Assembly: GCA_025769875.1 (NCBI GenBank) | Contig: JAGFNK010000286.1 | Location: forward strand, 1 to 64,000 | Source: Russula earlei | Taxonomy: Eukaryota; Basidiomycota; Agaricomycetes; Russulales; Russulaceae | Direction: 5' to 3' | DNA: 64,000 nt | Shown: positions 44,799 to 55,241 of the stretch, piece after piece | Layout: each line of letters starts with the position of its first letter | How positions within the stretch are numbered: the stretch's first letter is position 1 | The notes under the pieces: generated by a model | Databases searched by the model: none | What the model was told of the DNA's origin: nothing | What the model saw: the letters and a program-made list of their open reading frames with translations, nothing else | Made by a program: the position numbers and the translations under genes

Positions 44799-44808
44799 CT
44801 TTTATAGC
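44799..44808 (-). promoter_or_regulatory. TATA box of the U2 snRNA gene
   Basis: GCTATAAAAG on the minus strand lies about 30 bases before the inferred U2 start, as expected for a Pol II snRNA promoter. Confidence 0.7.
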
Positions 44809-45123
44809 TTAGGCATCCGCGCACGGACCATGGAGGTACAATTACGGTGGTTCACAGCGCCGCGGACTCTGCCTCTACTCCCGACCGGGCCGAGTTCTCC
44901 CGCACAGGCGACGTCAGTCACGGGTTTTTAATTACTAAATCCTAATCAGATGCCTGCTTGTGAACCTGGGATGCGATCCGCCTCACCATCGGGAGGACAA
45001 AAGCGGTGTTGACAGCGTCCGTCACGACAAGGTATGGTTATATGTTACGCCAGCAATTGACAAAAAACTTGTTCGCGACGGTAGGTGTATATTATACAAA
45101 TAGCAAAGAGATCTATTTACGCT
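44809..45123. other. Intergenic between U2 and the 4CL-like gene
   Basis: Upstream region of U2 and 3' region of the minus-strand 4CL-like gene; nothing else recognised. Confidence 0.5.
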
Positions 45124-47797
45124 TTACAAGTGCGCTTTAGTGAAAGTCAGAGACCGCCGTTGCCTCGAGTTTATGGCCTTGTCACGAAGGACGCGTCTTA
45201 ATAGCTTGCCGCTTGCGTTCTTTGGGATGGCGTCGATGAACTCGACGCCAGCTAACCTCTTATAAGGAGCTTTGTGATCTGATACGTGCTTTTTCCAGGA
45301 AAGCTTAATCACCGCACACGTCACAAGTGCGAGAAACCATCGTACTTTCAATATCGAATCTTTGATCTTTGTCGCCTCCGCCCCACTTTGTGCCGCCCTC
45401 CTAGCGGCATCCGCAGAAAGGACGACGTATGCGAGAGGGACCTCCCCACTATAGTCGTCAGGGAATCCGACAACACAGACATCTATGATCTCAGGATATT
45501 GCAATAGATGACCTTCGATTTCAGCGGGGGCAACTTGAAAACCCCGAACCTTCAAGATTTCCTATATATATATATATTGAATCCTTGAGCGTGAACAAGC
45601 GAAAGACGAGGGTGTACCTTGACCCTATCGACGACGAACATGTCGTTATTCTTGTCTATAATAACTGTGTCTCCGGTGCGGATCCATCTAAGAAGCATTT
45701 TCAGCGTTGAGCCACCTCCACCTCATCGGACAGGCGAACCTATCACCAATAAATGTTTCGGCAGTTCTGAGTCAAGGGAATCAGTGCGATAAAACTTGAG
45801 AAGAGGACAGACAACTTACGCCTTCTCGTTATTCAGATATCCCAGGGCTAAAGCAGGGGTATTGATACAAAGTTCTCCCGGCTCGCCAACTTTTGCAAGC
45901 GTCCCATCCTCTTTGAGGATGCGTGCTCGCACCCCCGGGATGAGTTGGCCGGCACTACCGTGCGTACCGATCTTCTGGGACAGTGGAAACATACAAACAG
46001 TCGTGGAAGTCTCGGTCATGCCTGAGGAAGAATTCAACGTCGAGAGACATGGTTCATTGGCCGGAGAACAGACCATAACCCTGTCCGATGTGAGCATTAG
46101 GTAGTATTCTCGTGAGAGTTTCGGTCAAATCTGCGGATAGGGGAGCAGCGCCGCAGAGCAACAATCGAACATGACTGAAGTCGTAATTGTTTGTCGCTGG
46201 GTGCTATAGAGGAGGTCAGGTTGCAGTCCCTGATCTGGGAGGGATGAAACCATCAACCTTGCAGAGCAATAAAACCATGGGAGGAACCATTCTACATTGA
46301 GGTCAATTGTCAGATCAGGACAACGGGGTAATATGAGAACACACAAAAAATGTGTAGCTCCGTGTTTCTTAACGCTCTCCAAGAACTTGACAAATTCGAA
46401 TCGGGGAACAACAACTATGCTTATCTACAGGACTGTAAATGAAACAAAAGAAAAATCATGAAGTCCATCCACGTACCCCACAAAACAAGAAAAAATGGAG
46501 CTTTATCCCTTGAATCAGCGAACGACCTCAATCGTGGATTGAAATGGACGTTACGTTGACGATCAGGCCGTAGATGTCTAGCGACCATGGTCAGCGACTC
46601 TGACGTTCCCAATCAATCTTGTACTCACGATAGAATGGTAACACTGTACGCGGGACGCTTAGTTCATACTGTCACCTCTTAAATCATAACGTGTGCTCAC
46701 GCGCCAAAGCAATATCGCCCTGCTGAATCCTTCTACTCTCAAGTGGGACACTATCGTCATTGATTTTCCAGCAGGTGGCCATCTGGACGATGTTTGCAAT
46801 AGGCGCGTAGTGGGGTATCTCGACCGCCTGCCGTTCGAACAAAAGCATATCGTCAACCCGTTTCTTGTCGTGGGGCAGATTACCGACCTTTGGTTTCCCT
46901 GTTGTGCCACTGGAGAAACTCAAGAACGCAACTTTCGTCTTCCCTTCACCAGGACTCAGCCGTCGTTCCACAAAATTCGGTCGATGAGCGAGCCCATAAT
47001 CGATCAGTTGATCCAGATCGGGTGCTACGGTGCTTGACACCGGCCCATGGATGGCACCGATTGGAATGACGTGATGCGGCGGTATGCCCACTTGTTGAGC
47101 AGCGACAAGGGCTCTTTCCAGTACGTCCGGATGGACCACGAGGACGGCCGCTTTAGCCGCGGAAACCTGAAAAGCGAGTTCTTCGGGAGTGTACGATGGG
47201 TTTGCCCCGCTGATCAAGAAATCAATCAAGAAAACAGAAGATCGCAAGAGATGGTACGAACGTCACAATGGCTCCCAGCCTGTGTACGGCCCAGATAATC
47301 GTCGGGTAATCTGAGGTACATTATGATAAGATTTCCCCGGACAGATTGGAGATACGCACCGACGTGGTTTGGGCTATATATGCACACTGGGGGCAGGAAT
47401 GGTCTGTATGGGGATGAGATAGACTAGGGCCCACTGCCACGTACCAACGTCATTCTCCGCTGAGGCGATCAGTGAGCCGGAAAAAACCGGAATTTGCAAA
47501 CGCGGAACGTACCAATGGCCCACTTTAAGCTCAACGCGTTTGCAAGGCCAGAAACTCGGGATTGGATCTGTAAAGGATGTTCGAACGTTCAAGGAGCGGG
47601 CAAAGGTGAAACAATGGAAAGGGGGGAACCACCTCTTTATATCCAACCTTACGTCCCGTGGCATCCTCGATGAGCCACGGCGTGCCTTGAGGACGACTTG
47701 GCCTGCATCCATGGGTCGAGTCGAGGATGAATTGAGGGAGGGTGAGGTCGTCTGGTATGTAGGGAAGTGGGCCCAAGGGTGAGACGAATTCCGTCAT
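45124..47797 (-). CDS. 4-coumarate:CoA ligase-like acyl-CoA synthetase (copy B)
   Basis: Minus-strand paralogue of the gene at 25403-28055 with a similar exon plan. Read from 47797: MTEFVSPLGPLPYIPDDLTLP; ENDV joined to VCIYSPNHV; YPTIIWAVHRLGAI; NPSYTPEELAFQ; P-loop SSGTTGKPK (about 46900); VLPFY; IYGLIVN; LHFFLFCG joined to ISIVVVPRFEF; VPPMVLLLCK; IGQGYG joined to MTETSTTV (about 46020); [36 protein letters not shown] with the catalytic Lys (about 45212). All exon joins I tested stay in frame. The protein ends -AHL, which fits the loose type-1 peroxisomal signal [SAC][KRH][LM]; copy A does not. A TATATATATA run sits in the intron at about 45560. Confidence 0.85.
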
Positions 47798-48289
47798 GGT
47801 GGTGGAAGAAGAAGGGTGTCTTGTCTCTTGAGAGGGGGGCGGAATAAGACATTTGCACTGACGACTTCTCCTATTCGAACCGAATGACGCGACCGATCCC
47901 GCTACCCGGTCGGGGACCTGACCTGACTGTGACAAATACAACGCCGGCGTCGGCTGGTCGTGGAGGAATAGAAGTATGGTAACTCTAAGATGTAAAGCGA
48001 TCAACGCAGTCGGATGGATAGAATAGGAATAGGAATTGGAAGTATGCTACCGGGATATGTAGCGCTAGCCATCTTTGACCACACATCTCTCCCAGTCGTT
48101 CACGACGTTCACACACACAATGTTGCGGTCCAAAAACGCCACCGCCACACTCGTGACCATGACCATGTCAGGAGTTTCCAAGATCCGATGTTCTTTTAAT
48201 TCAATCGTAGCCGACTCTGTACATAATAAACACTCGCCCGCGTCACTACGTGTGCACGAGTGCGTAAACTTTTATAAAATAGATAGAGG
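47798..48289. other. Intergenic, no gene recognised
   Basis: Promoter side of the minus-strand 4CL-like gene and 3' side of the BCL7-like gene. Nothing else seen. Confidence 0.5.
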
Positions 48290-49023
48290 CTACGAAGGCT
48301 CCATCATGAACGGATCATCATCCGGTAAAGTCGCATTAAGGACGATGTCTGCGCCGAGGATGCCGTCAGCAGCCTGCAGTCGTTGCGTCAGGTCGTCGGC
48401 CGCGTCAAACGCGGTCCCGTCTGGTCCGAGCTGCGACAAATCCAGATCCACGAGGTCCGTCGCGCCCAGAGGGCCCGCCACGTCCACCACCTGGCCCGCG
48501 AGCCCGTCCTCCACCAGACCCTGCAGCGCGTCGCCGAGCCCGTCGTCCCCTTCTTCTTCCGAAGCGAGAGGCGGGCCGAACGATATCGACAGCGGATGGG
48601 GCTTCGGCGACGGGACTTTGGACGGCAGCTCTTCCTTTGGAAGGATGGGCTCGGACGCGTCCCGCGACATCGCCTCGGGTGGGACGGACTGCGTGGCGTC
48701 CTCCTGCTCCACGTCGTCATCGCCCTCGGCTACCTCGGGCTCATCGGGGAGAGGCGCCAGAGGCTCATTGACGTCCCCTTCGTCGTCGCTGAATTGCTGT
48801 CACCGACGCCGCATCGTCATAATTGTGTATCTGCGCCATCGCGGCTCGCACCCACCTGCACTTTGTCCGTTTTGACCCATTTGAGTACCTTGAGGGTGGA
48901 CCCTGGTGCGGCCTTTTCGGGTATCACCCAGACCTTCTCCCAACATGGCACTGGCTGCATGAGCTGACGGCGAGCTGCCTCTGTAGTGGCAGTACTGATG
49001 CCTATTCTGCGTCGTAAAGCCAT
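48290..49023 (-). CDS. BCL7-like protein (possible SWI/SNF-associated)
   Basis: Two exons: 48856-49023 and 48290-48796, joined in frame across a 59-nt intron; 224 aa. The N-terminus, MALRRRIGISTATTEAARRQ, is followed by CWEKVWVIPE...STLKVLKWVKTD, which closely mirrors the BCL7 signature ([22 protein letters not shown] in animals): W-E-K-x-W-V, a short insert, S/T-L-[KR]-[VI]-x-K-W-V. The rest is acidic and low in complexity (FSDDEGDVNEPLAPLPDEPE and on), as in BCL7. Animal BCL7 proteins are subunits of SWI/SNF chromatin remodellers. That role here is inference from one motif plus overall shape. Confidence 0.6.
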
Positions 49024-49304
49024 TTTTTGAGTGGTAGCTTGACAATGGCGCAGGTGCGGTACTTGTTGCGTCTTGACGGCGGCGTTGAGGCGCGCGTGGA
49101 ACGGTTATCTTTAGGTAGCGTGACTTTGACCTTCCTTAATCGGTCACTTCAACCCTGTTGGCGACGAGTGGCTCTACAAATGTAAAAATTCTACAAGACA
49201 TGCCCCCTAAGCTGCTCATAGTTCCTCCGCCCAACGAACGACTTCCTCCACGGGTAGCAAAGGGAACGGTGATTTCTGTGAAAGGGCAGGGATGAGATGT
49301 GACA

Positions 49305-50362
49305 TCAGATTGCAACGAACATTTTGCCCGAGAAGACGCACTTCGATTGATGGCCCAGGCGCCCGTTCTCCTGTCTGTCAAACAAGCTCGCGGTTGGAAA
49401 CCGTGGCAAGTCTTTGGACGGAAAGCAAGTAATCACCTGTTCTGATTCGTCTGATGGTGGTCCGGCCGAGCTCTGCTTGGCCATATCGCGCAGCTGCGCA
49501 AGTTGGGCCTCTAACGAGTCACATCTCCTGCATGTGCATTTGTCAATTCAGCTAGGAGGCGGGAGATATGCATGTACGAACGCATGAATTGTTATCGTCT
49601 CTTCCCTCCGAAGCTCCAGCTGACGCTTCATCATGAGCTCGAGGCTCGCACGTGCCTGGCGGGAAAAGAAACAAAAATAAAACAAAAAACCCGTGGAACG
49701 CGACGCGGCAAACCAAAACGCGACGGACCTGCACCGGCCGCAGATCGTTCGCGGCGGCCATGATGTTCTGGGCGAGAACGGTGATCCATTCCACCTGGCG
49801 CTGCCATTCCGGAGGCGCGCTCGACGGGACGCTGGACGGCGGGGCAAGCATGGCCCCTAGAAAGGAAGAATATGTGACGAGCATCGACTTCAAGATGGAC
49901 AACAACGCCGGGCGTCGGTCTGTCGCGGGATGAGTGAGAAAAAAAATAATCGTCCGTTTACGGGTAAACGACGTACCGGCCGCGACGTCCTCCGGTAACA
50001 GCTGATGACCGCCCTGCTCTCCGAGAGAGGGGATCGTCTCTTTGAGCTGGGGGTTTTCGAGTCACATACATCATTTACGAGATTGCGAGTGGCGTACAAA
50101 CCACGTATCCCCGAACACATTGTAGTATCCCTCCTCATGTATCCAATCGGCACGGGGTTTTCTCCAGCAAAGTGAGAGGCCATTCCGGCACGTCTGTTTG
50201 ATCCGAAAGGATCTCATTCTGCCTGGGTTCCAAAGCATTTCGGCCCTCCGCGCGTTCTCTCAGTAACGACAGGAGCTTGAGGTTATGTGCGGAGTAATTG
50301 ATGTAGTGGGAAGGGGGTGATGGGAAGGGGTTGCGTAACTCTGCCTCTTGTTCATCTTCCAT
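49305..50362 (-). CDS. MED7: Mediator complex subunit 7 (MED7), with an apparent frameshift
   Basis: Subunit of the Mediator middle module, linking activators to RNA polymerase II. From 50362: MEDEQEAELRNPFPSPPSHY, LKLLSLLRERAEG, NEILSDQTDVPEWPLTLLEK; then, one base out of frame, PRADWIHEEGYYNVFGDTW. The extra base is an A in an A4C4 run at about 50159. Later exons follow cleanly: LKETIPSLGEQGGHQLLPED; LLSILKSMLVTYSSFLGAML...PPEWQRQVEWITVLAQNIMAAANDLRPVQ; LELMMKRQLELRREET; CDSLEAQLAQLRDMAKQSS. The exact C-terminal end is uncertain (49305 or shortly before). An essential single-copy gene broken by one A in a homopolymer suggests an assembly error, but a true mutation is possible. An upstream in-frame ATG exists at 50386. 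Confidence 0.85.
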
Positions 50363-50600
50363 GGCCTCTGGAGAACGCGATTGCAAGTGCTCGTCAACAG
50401 GTTTTGCTTAGTCACCACCGTGTACCACAGCTCAGAAAATCATTTCTTCCATTCCGCTAGCTGGATATGTGTGTTGTGTTATGGCCAGTCTGAAGGACGG
50501 GTATTATCTATCTATCATCCTGCTTTCCCCCAAGGGAATCAATGTACATCCAGCCGCGGATTCAAACCCAAGGTAATGACATCTACTATGTATACCTTTT

Positions 50601-53600
50601 TCATCTCTGCTCCTGCAACGCGCGCTCCAACACAATCATGTCTTCTGCACTGAGTTGCCCAACGAGCGCTCCAAATCTGTCTGCATCGCGCCCTGCGCTC
50701 TCACGGATGAACGAGCCTATGAAAAGTGTCCGATCAGGAGGGACTTCCATCGGGGCGGAGCACTTACGCGAAGGTCAATCTGTGAAACAGGATCCTTTTG
50801 GAAATCCTCATCGTCGTTGGCAAGGACGTCACCCTCGTCGAATGACACGCCACCCGTGCCTATCACATCTGACAAGAAAGCAACCCTGTCATCCTTCACC
50901 TTCTCTTCATCAGACCTGTCTGAATCCTTTTGGGAAGCAGTCAATCAACAAGTGGTAGCCAAGTGCTTACACCATCATCGGACTCGACGTCGATAGGGGC
51001 AGTTGGCGCTGCCAGGGTTGCAACCTCTCCATTCGTTGGTAGTTCGCGTAAAAGGAGCTTGAGCACCTCGACCGGGAAAGGCACTCTGGTAAATTGAGGT
51101 GATGCTGGACCGCACATGTCAACGTAACACCATCGGGGCCCCAGTAACCCACTCACCAACTCTCGTCTTCGAGCGCGTCATGATTTCTGCGGATTAGTCA
51201 GACAACTCATCGACGAGCCAAAGCATCTCACTATTTTTCGTCGCCGCTGTGATGATAATGTCGCCCTTGACCACGACCGTTTGCAATGAGGGCCGCCCCG
51301 CTCGTAACAGCGTGCACAACGCGAGCGCGCTGATCCGTGTCGGTTAAAAACCTTGGAACGAAGCCGCATTCTCACACCACGTGTTGGGCAGGACGTCCAG
51401 ACCCGAGCGATCATCCTCGCCCACGCGTGTCGACTCGAGCAGATCAAACGCAGCGTCGCAGTGATTGTAGACAAAGAAGGCGGACGGGAAGATCAAGCTT
51501 TGCAGGAAGGTCGCTGTCTGCGCGGTCTGCATACGCACAAGCATCGCTTGCAGAAGGTCAGGCAGAACAGGTGGCACGCTCTCACCCGCACATCGGAATA
51601 GATGGATGATTAGGTCTCCGATCACGAGCCCACAAGATTTTGAAGCGAGCGATAACGGTTAGCACGTGTACAAGACCTGTTTAGCCGTCTGTGTGCATCC
51701 ATGAGAGGAGTTGGCCAACGTCCTTGAGCACGACCAGGGTTAGGAATAAGACCCCATTCTGAATACCACGCATTAGGCAGCTGGAATGGTGAATGAGACG
51801 AATACTGTACCTGTAAAATGTCCCGGTCCTCAGCGACTCTGAGACAGTCGAATAAAGTAGGCGCAATGGTAGCGAGAACACCATCGCCTAGACCTATCTC
51901 TTGTGCGCCTCGGGAAGGCTACTAGCAAGATCAAGAGCTGACGAGGACATCCAAGGCTCGTTCGCATCGGATGATCCAATTGCAGCCTTGAGCCTCGGCA
52001 ATGCGTGCTTGACCGTTGCCTCGTGTAAACCCCTGATGTCTTTGAGATGACAGTTGAAACCAAGGTAGTGACAAGAATATCAGATCTGTGATATAAATCA
52101 GCGCAGTGGCAGCAGGAGACAGATATAATACAGACCCTTCATGTTCTTCGGCCAGATATCTAGCAGCGCAGCGGCAAGGGCTACAGCCAAATCGGTCGTG
52201 AACCATGAACCCTTTGCAACCGCGGACAACACAGAGACCGTCTCGAGAACGAGGGATAGTGTGTCCTCTGAAGTTTCAAGCAGGAAAGGTCCAAGGTCCC
52301 TAATAATACGTGGTACCATCGCCAATTCGGCATCCGAGATATACTCGGCGAAACCAGGTCGAGGAAAGCCAGCATAAGAGATCTTGAGAAGAGGATGAAA
52401 CAACGAACTGATGGATAGACTTGACCGCGGAGACTTTGAAGGGGATCTCAGTTTCGTTCGACTTCGATCACCTGTATGGCAGCCTCAAAATAGCGTTCCC
52501 TCATCGAAGGCCACACGAGCCTTGCTCTGGCGAGTAGTGCCGGTCACAAAGTCGACTAGAAGCGTGATTAGCTTGTACAACTCGATTGGCTCTCCTTCGG
52601 ACGAATTCGGAACTGCCACGCTGTCCGTAGGATAGTACGCCACGAATGTTGGGTAAAGCGCTTGAAGATGATGGAAGGCGGCAGTGACATAAGCCGGCAA
52701 GTATGGCGTGAGGACGCGTGGCAAGGATGTGTGCACCGTCTCCATAGTCTTTTTCTCAAATTCAGCAACCCTCAGAAGAAACCGGAGTGTAGCGCGCACC
52801 CTGAAAATCCGAATGCGAATTTCCAGACCGTCCCAGTGTTCGCCAGAGATGTCCTGCTGAGGATCGAGATTCAGAGGGACCTTGAAGGCGTCCGGCCAAG
52901 CAGGCAAGACGTTCCCGGCAGCCTCTTTGGCCGCTTGCGGGTGCTGGTCTTTGACCACATAGAGGGCTTCGACACAGTGGCGGAAGACGGATATCGTGCG
53001 CGAACGCGTCATGGGAGAATGTTGCTACAAGTGCGTGCATATGACAAATAAATTCTGGGGATGGATCTGGTGCGATTTACCTCGTTGGCGCTGAGGATCG
53101 ACATTAGGACGGGCGGCGATTCACGCATGACGGGCAAAAAGCTGGTCTTCTGTCAGGCCCGTCCTGACAAACTCGGTGAAGACCTGCATGGCGCCAAGGA
53201 AGGAGCTAGAAGACCCGGACAACAAGACCCGGACAAGGAGATTGAACGGATCCGGATATTCTTCTGGCCAGTCGCTGTTCGCTATCGTCGACAAGGTATG
53301 GGCCTGGGAAGTATTGTTGAATCATGCATGGCACGGCCATTGAGTGGGTGGGTGGTCAACACACGCATAAAGATCTGATCTTACGATCCGAGTCGGACAG
53401 CCCTTTAAAGACAGCTCGGCGAATCTGGTCCTTCAGCTACGTTACGTGGATGGGGTTCGGCGATCCATCCGCCGGTGGGGCATCTCGTCTAAAATGTGGG
53501 AAGAACGGAGACCAGTGTTCCTTCACGTACTTTCTGAGAATGATGATGGCCGAGTGCTATAGCGAGACGTCATCAAGAAACGTCCTTTGCGCGCGTGGAA

Positions 53601-53818
53601 GACCCAATGATCATCCGTCGTAGCGAGGACTCCACATCCTGAGAAAACACGAGTTGCGCGAGTGAGAGCGTGGACTCTTCCGAGGTAAGGAGAGTCAAGG
53701 GTCCAACTGTGACCAAGAGGACCAGCGTACGTGGGTTCTTGAGAAGTTCGGAGAAAGTTGACTCTGCCGGAGACCCGTACGTTGGAATCTGTATTGAGTG
53801 TGGATTGGCAAATGGCAT
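50601..53818 (-). CDS. Importin-9/Kap114-like karyopherin, with apparent indels
   Basis: HEAT-repeat nuclear import receptor. Read from about 53818: AESTFSELLKNP, LAQLVFSQDVESSLRR, ILRKYVKEHWSPFFPHFR, QIRRAVFKGLSDSDRK joined to IRSLC, AHTLSTIANSDWPEEYPDPF, GAMQVFTEFVRTGLTEDQL, FRHCVEALYVVKDQHP, HHLQALYPTFVAYY, KDIRGLHEATVKHALPRLKAA, LGDGVLATIAPTLFDCLRVAED, ESVPPVLPDLLQAMLVRM, DVLPNTWCENAASFQGF, and the acidic C-terminal DVESDDG...FDEGDVLANDDEDF, ending LSAEDMIVLERALQEQR. Apparent lesions: an in-frame TAG near 53436; one extra T in a T5 run near 53130; a missing base near 51923; a frame change near 51640. The order and spacing fit one gene of about 1,000 codons. A start further upstream (53872) is possible. 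Confidence 0.75.
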
Positions 53819-53937
53819 CGGGTAGCTGAAATACGGCACGTGACAGATAAGTACATAACCATTTGTACCCATACCTTACCTTACCTCGCCGTCGTCGCTG
53901 CCATCACCGCTCTCTCCGTCGTTTATTTATCCTCCCG

Positions 53938-54966
53938 ATGGTGAGGCGGATCGCATCCCAGGTTCACAAGCAGGCCTCTCGTCTCACACGCGCAGGCTTT
54001 CTGAAAACACCGCCAGTGTGGTATCAGGCCGTTCTCGATCACCCGCCATTGCCGCTTCCGCCGCGCGAACCGCCCTCGCGGACGTCCTACGACGACGGCG
54101 CGCCCGGAACGCCAGCGAAAAAGAGGGTGCAGGGTCCGCGCCTGCTTCCGATCAGCTACGTCGAGGACGGCATCCGCCGCCAGTTCTTCCGAGACCATCC
54201 GTTCGAGGCGTTTCGACCGCGCAGCATCACCGAGGCCGGCGCCATCGAGGACGAACACCCCACCAGCGGTCTGCAATGGACGCGACTGAATCAGCGAAGC
54301 CGGAACCCCTCGCCGGAGGAGTACGTCCCTCTCTGCCCCTTCGCACCGCACGATGTCTGACCCTCCCTGTCCTCCTTTCCACCCACCCATACGCCACAAA
54401 AAAACGAATAAAAACGCCATCACGTCCCCCTCCATTTTATTCTATTTTTATTTTTTATTTTTTTCGGCTTTCAAAGCGCGGTCCGTTTCGCCCTCAACCT
54501 GCACCAATCCCACGGCCTCGCGCTGAGCGACGCCTACGCGACGTCCGTCGCGCAATTCCGCACCTTGCGCGCCGTCCAGCACGTCGCCACGCGCTTCGCG
54601 GCGCAGTCGGCGGCGGCGCACGGCGCGCGCTTCGGGCCGTCCGCCACGACGCGCGGGTTCGAGGCGGAGGGGAGGGTGCTCGCGGCGAACGAGCTCATGT
54701 CGGAGCGGATGGACGACAGCGCCAGGTTGGCGCGGAGGCGCTGGCGCATGATCGCGCCTGGCACCGCCGCCGCCAGAGGCGATTCGGGTGGCGCCCCGGT
54801 CGCCGGCGATGATGCGGATCGGAACGCGTGGAGTCGGGGAGAGGAGTATGTGCGGTTGTGGAGGGAGGGCGTACGGGTGGATTATTCTCCTGCTCTGACT
54901 GAACCTATCGTCCCTGTTGACCCTGCAGACTACATGGGTACTCGCCGTCAACCCATTCGTCGTTAG
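53938..54966 (+). CDS. RSM25: Mitochondrial small ribosomal subunit protein mS23
   Basis: Two exons, 53938-54320 and 54477-54966, total 873 nt including stop (290 aa). Starts MVRRIASQVHKQASRLTRAG (basic, mitochondrial-type N-terminus), then TPPVWYQAVLDHPPLPLPPR, the diagnostic start of mS23/Rsm25; RRQFFRDHPFEAFRPRSI; IEDEHPTSG..WTRL; then exon 2 AVRFALNLHQSHGLALSDAY, AQFRTLRAVQHVATRFA, and the C-terminal RGEEYVRLWREGVRVDYSPA. The intron has a T-rich acceptor (TTTTTTCGGCTTTCAAAG). It shares a short divergent promoter (about 120 bp or less) with the importin gene. Confidence 0.92.
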
Positions 54967-55241
54967 TTTTGTCTGTTCTCCTCAGCACACATGAAACCAT
55001 TTGACATCTCTCGCCTATACATGATTTTTAACTAAAATGTCAGCCATTTAGCCCTCTATTGCCTTTGAGGTCGATAGGATGAGTGGTACAACTGGGCTGT
55101 AAAGTTTTCAATGTCCTGGCACAGGCCCTTCACATGACGGTGTGACTGTACCAACCAGATGTACACTCACGGCGGGAGAGGTCTGGGAAGAGCAGTAAAA
55201 GGACTCGATGTCGACAACGGTCGTCGTATCGTACACAGGTA
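54967..55241. other. Short intergenic spacer between convergent genes
   Basis: 3' regions of mS23 and RPN5; nothing else recognised. Confidence 0.5.

Noticed and set aside
48075..48875. Plus-strand 266-aa Ser-rich frame
   Set aside because: Antisense shadow of the acidic tail of the BCL7-like gene.
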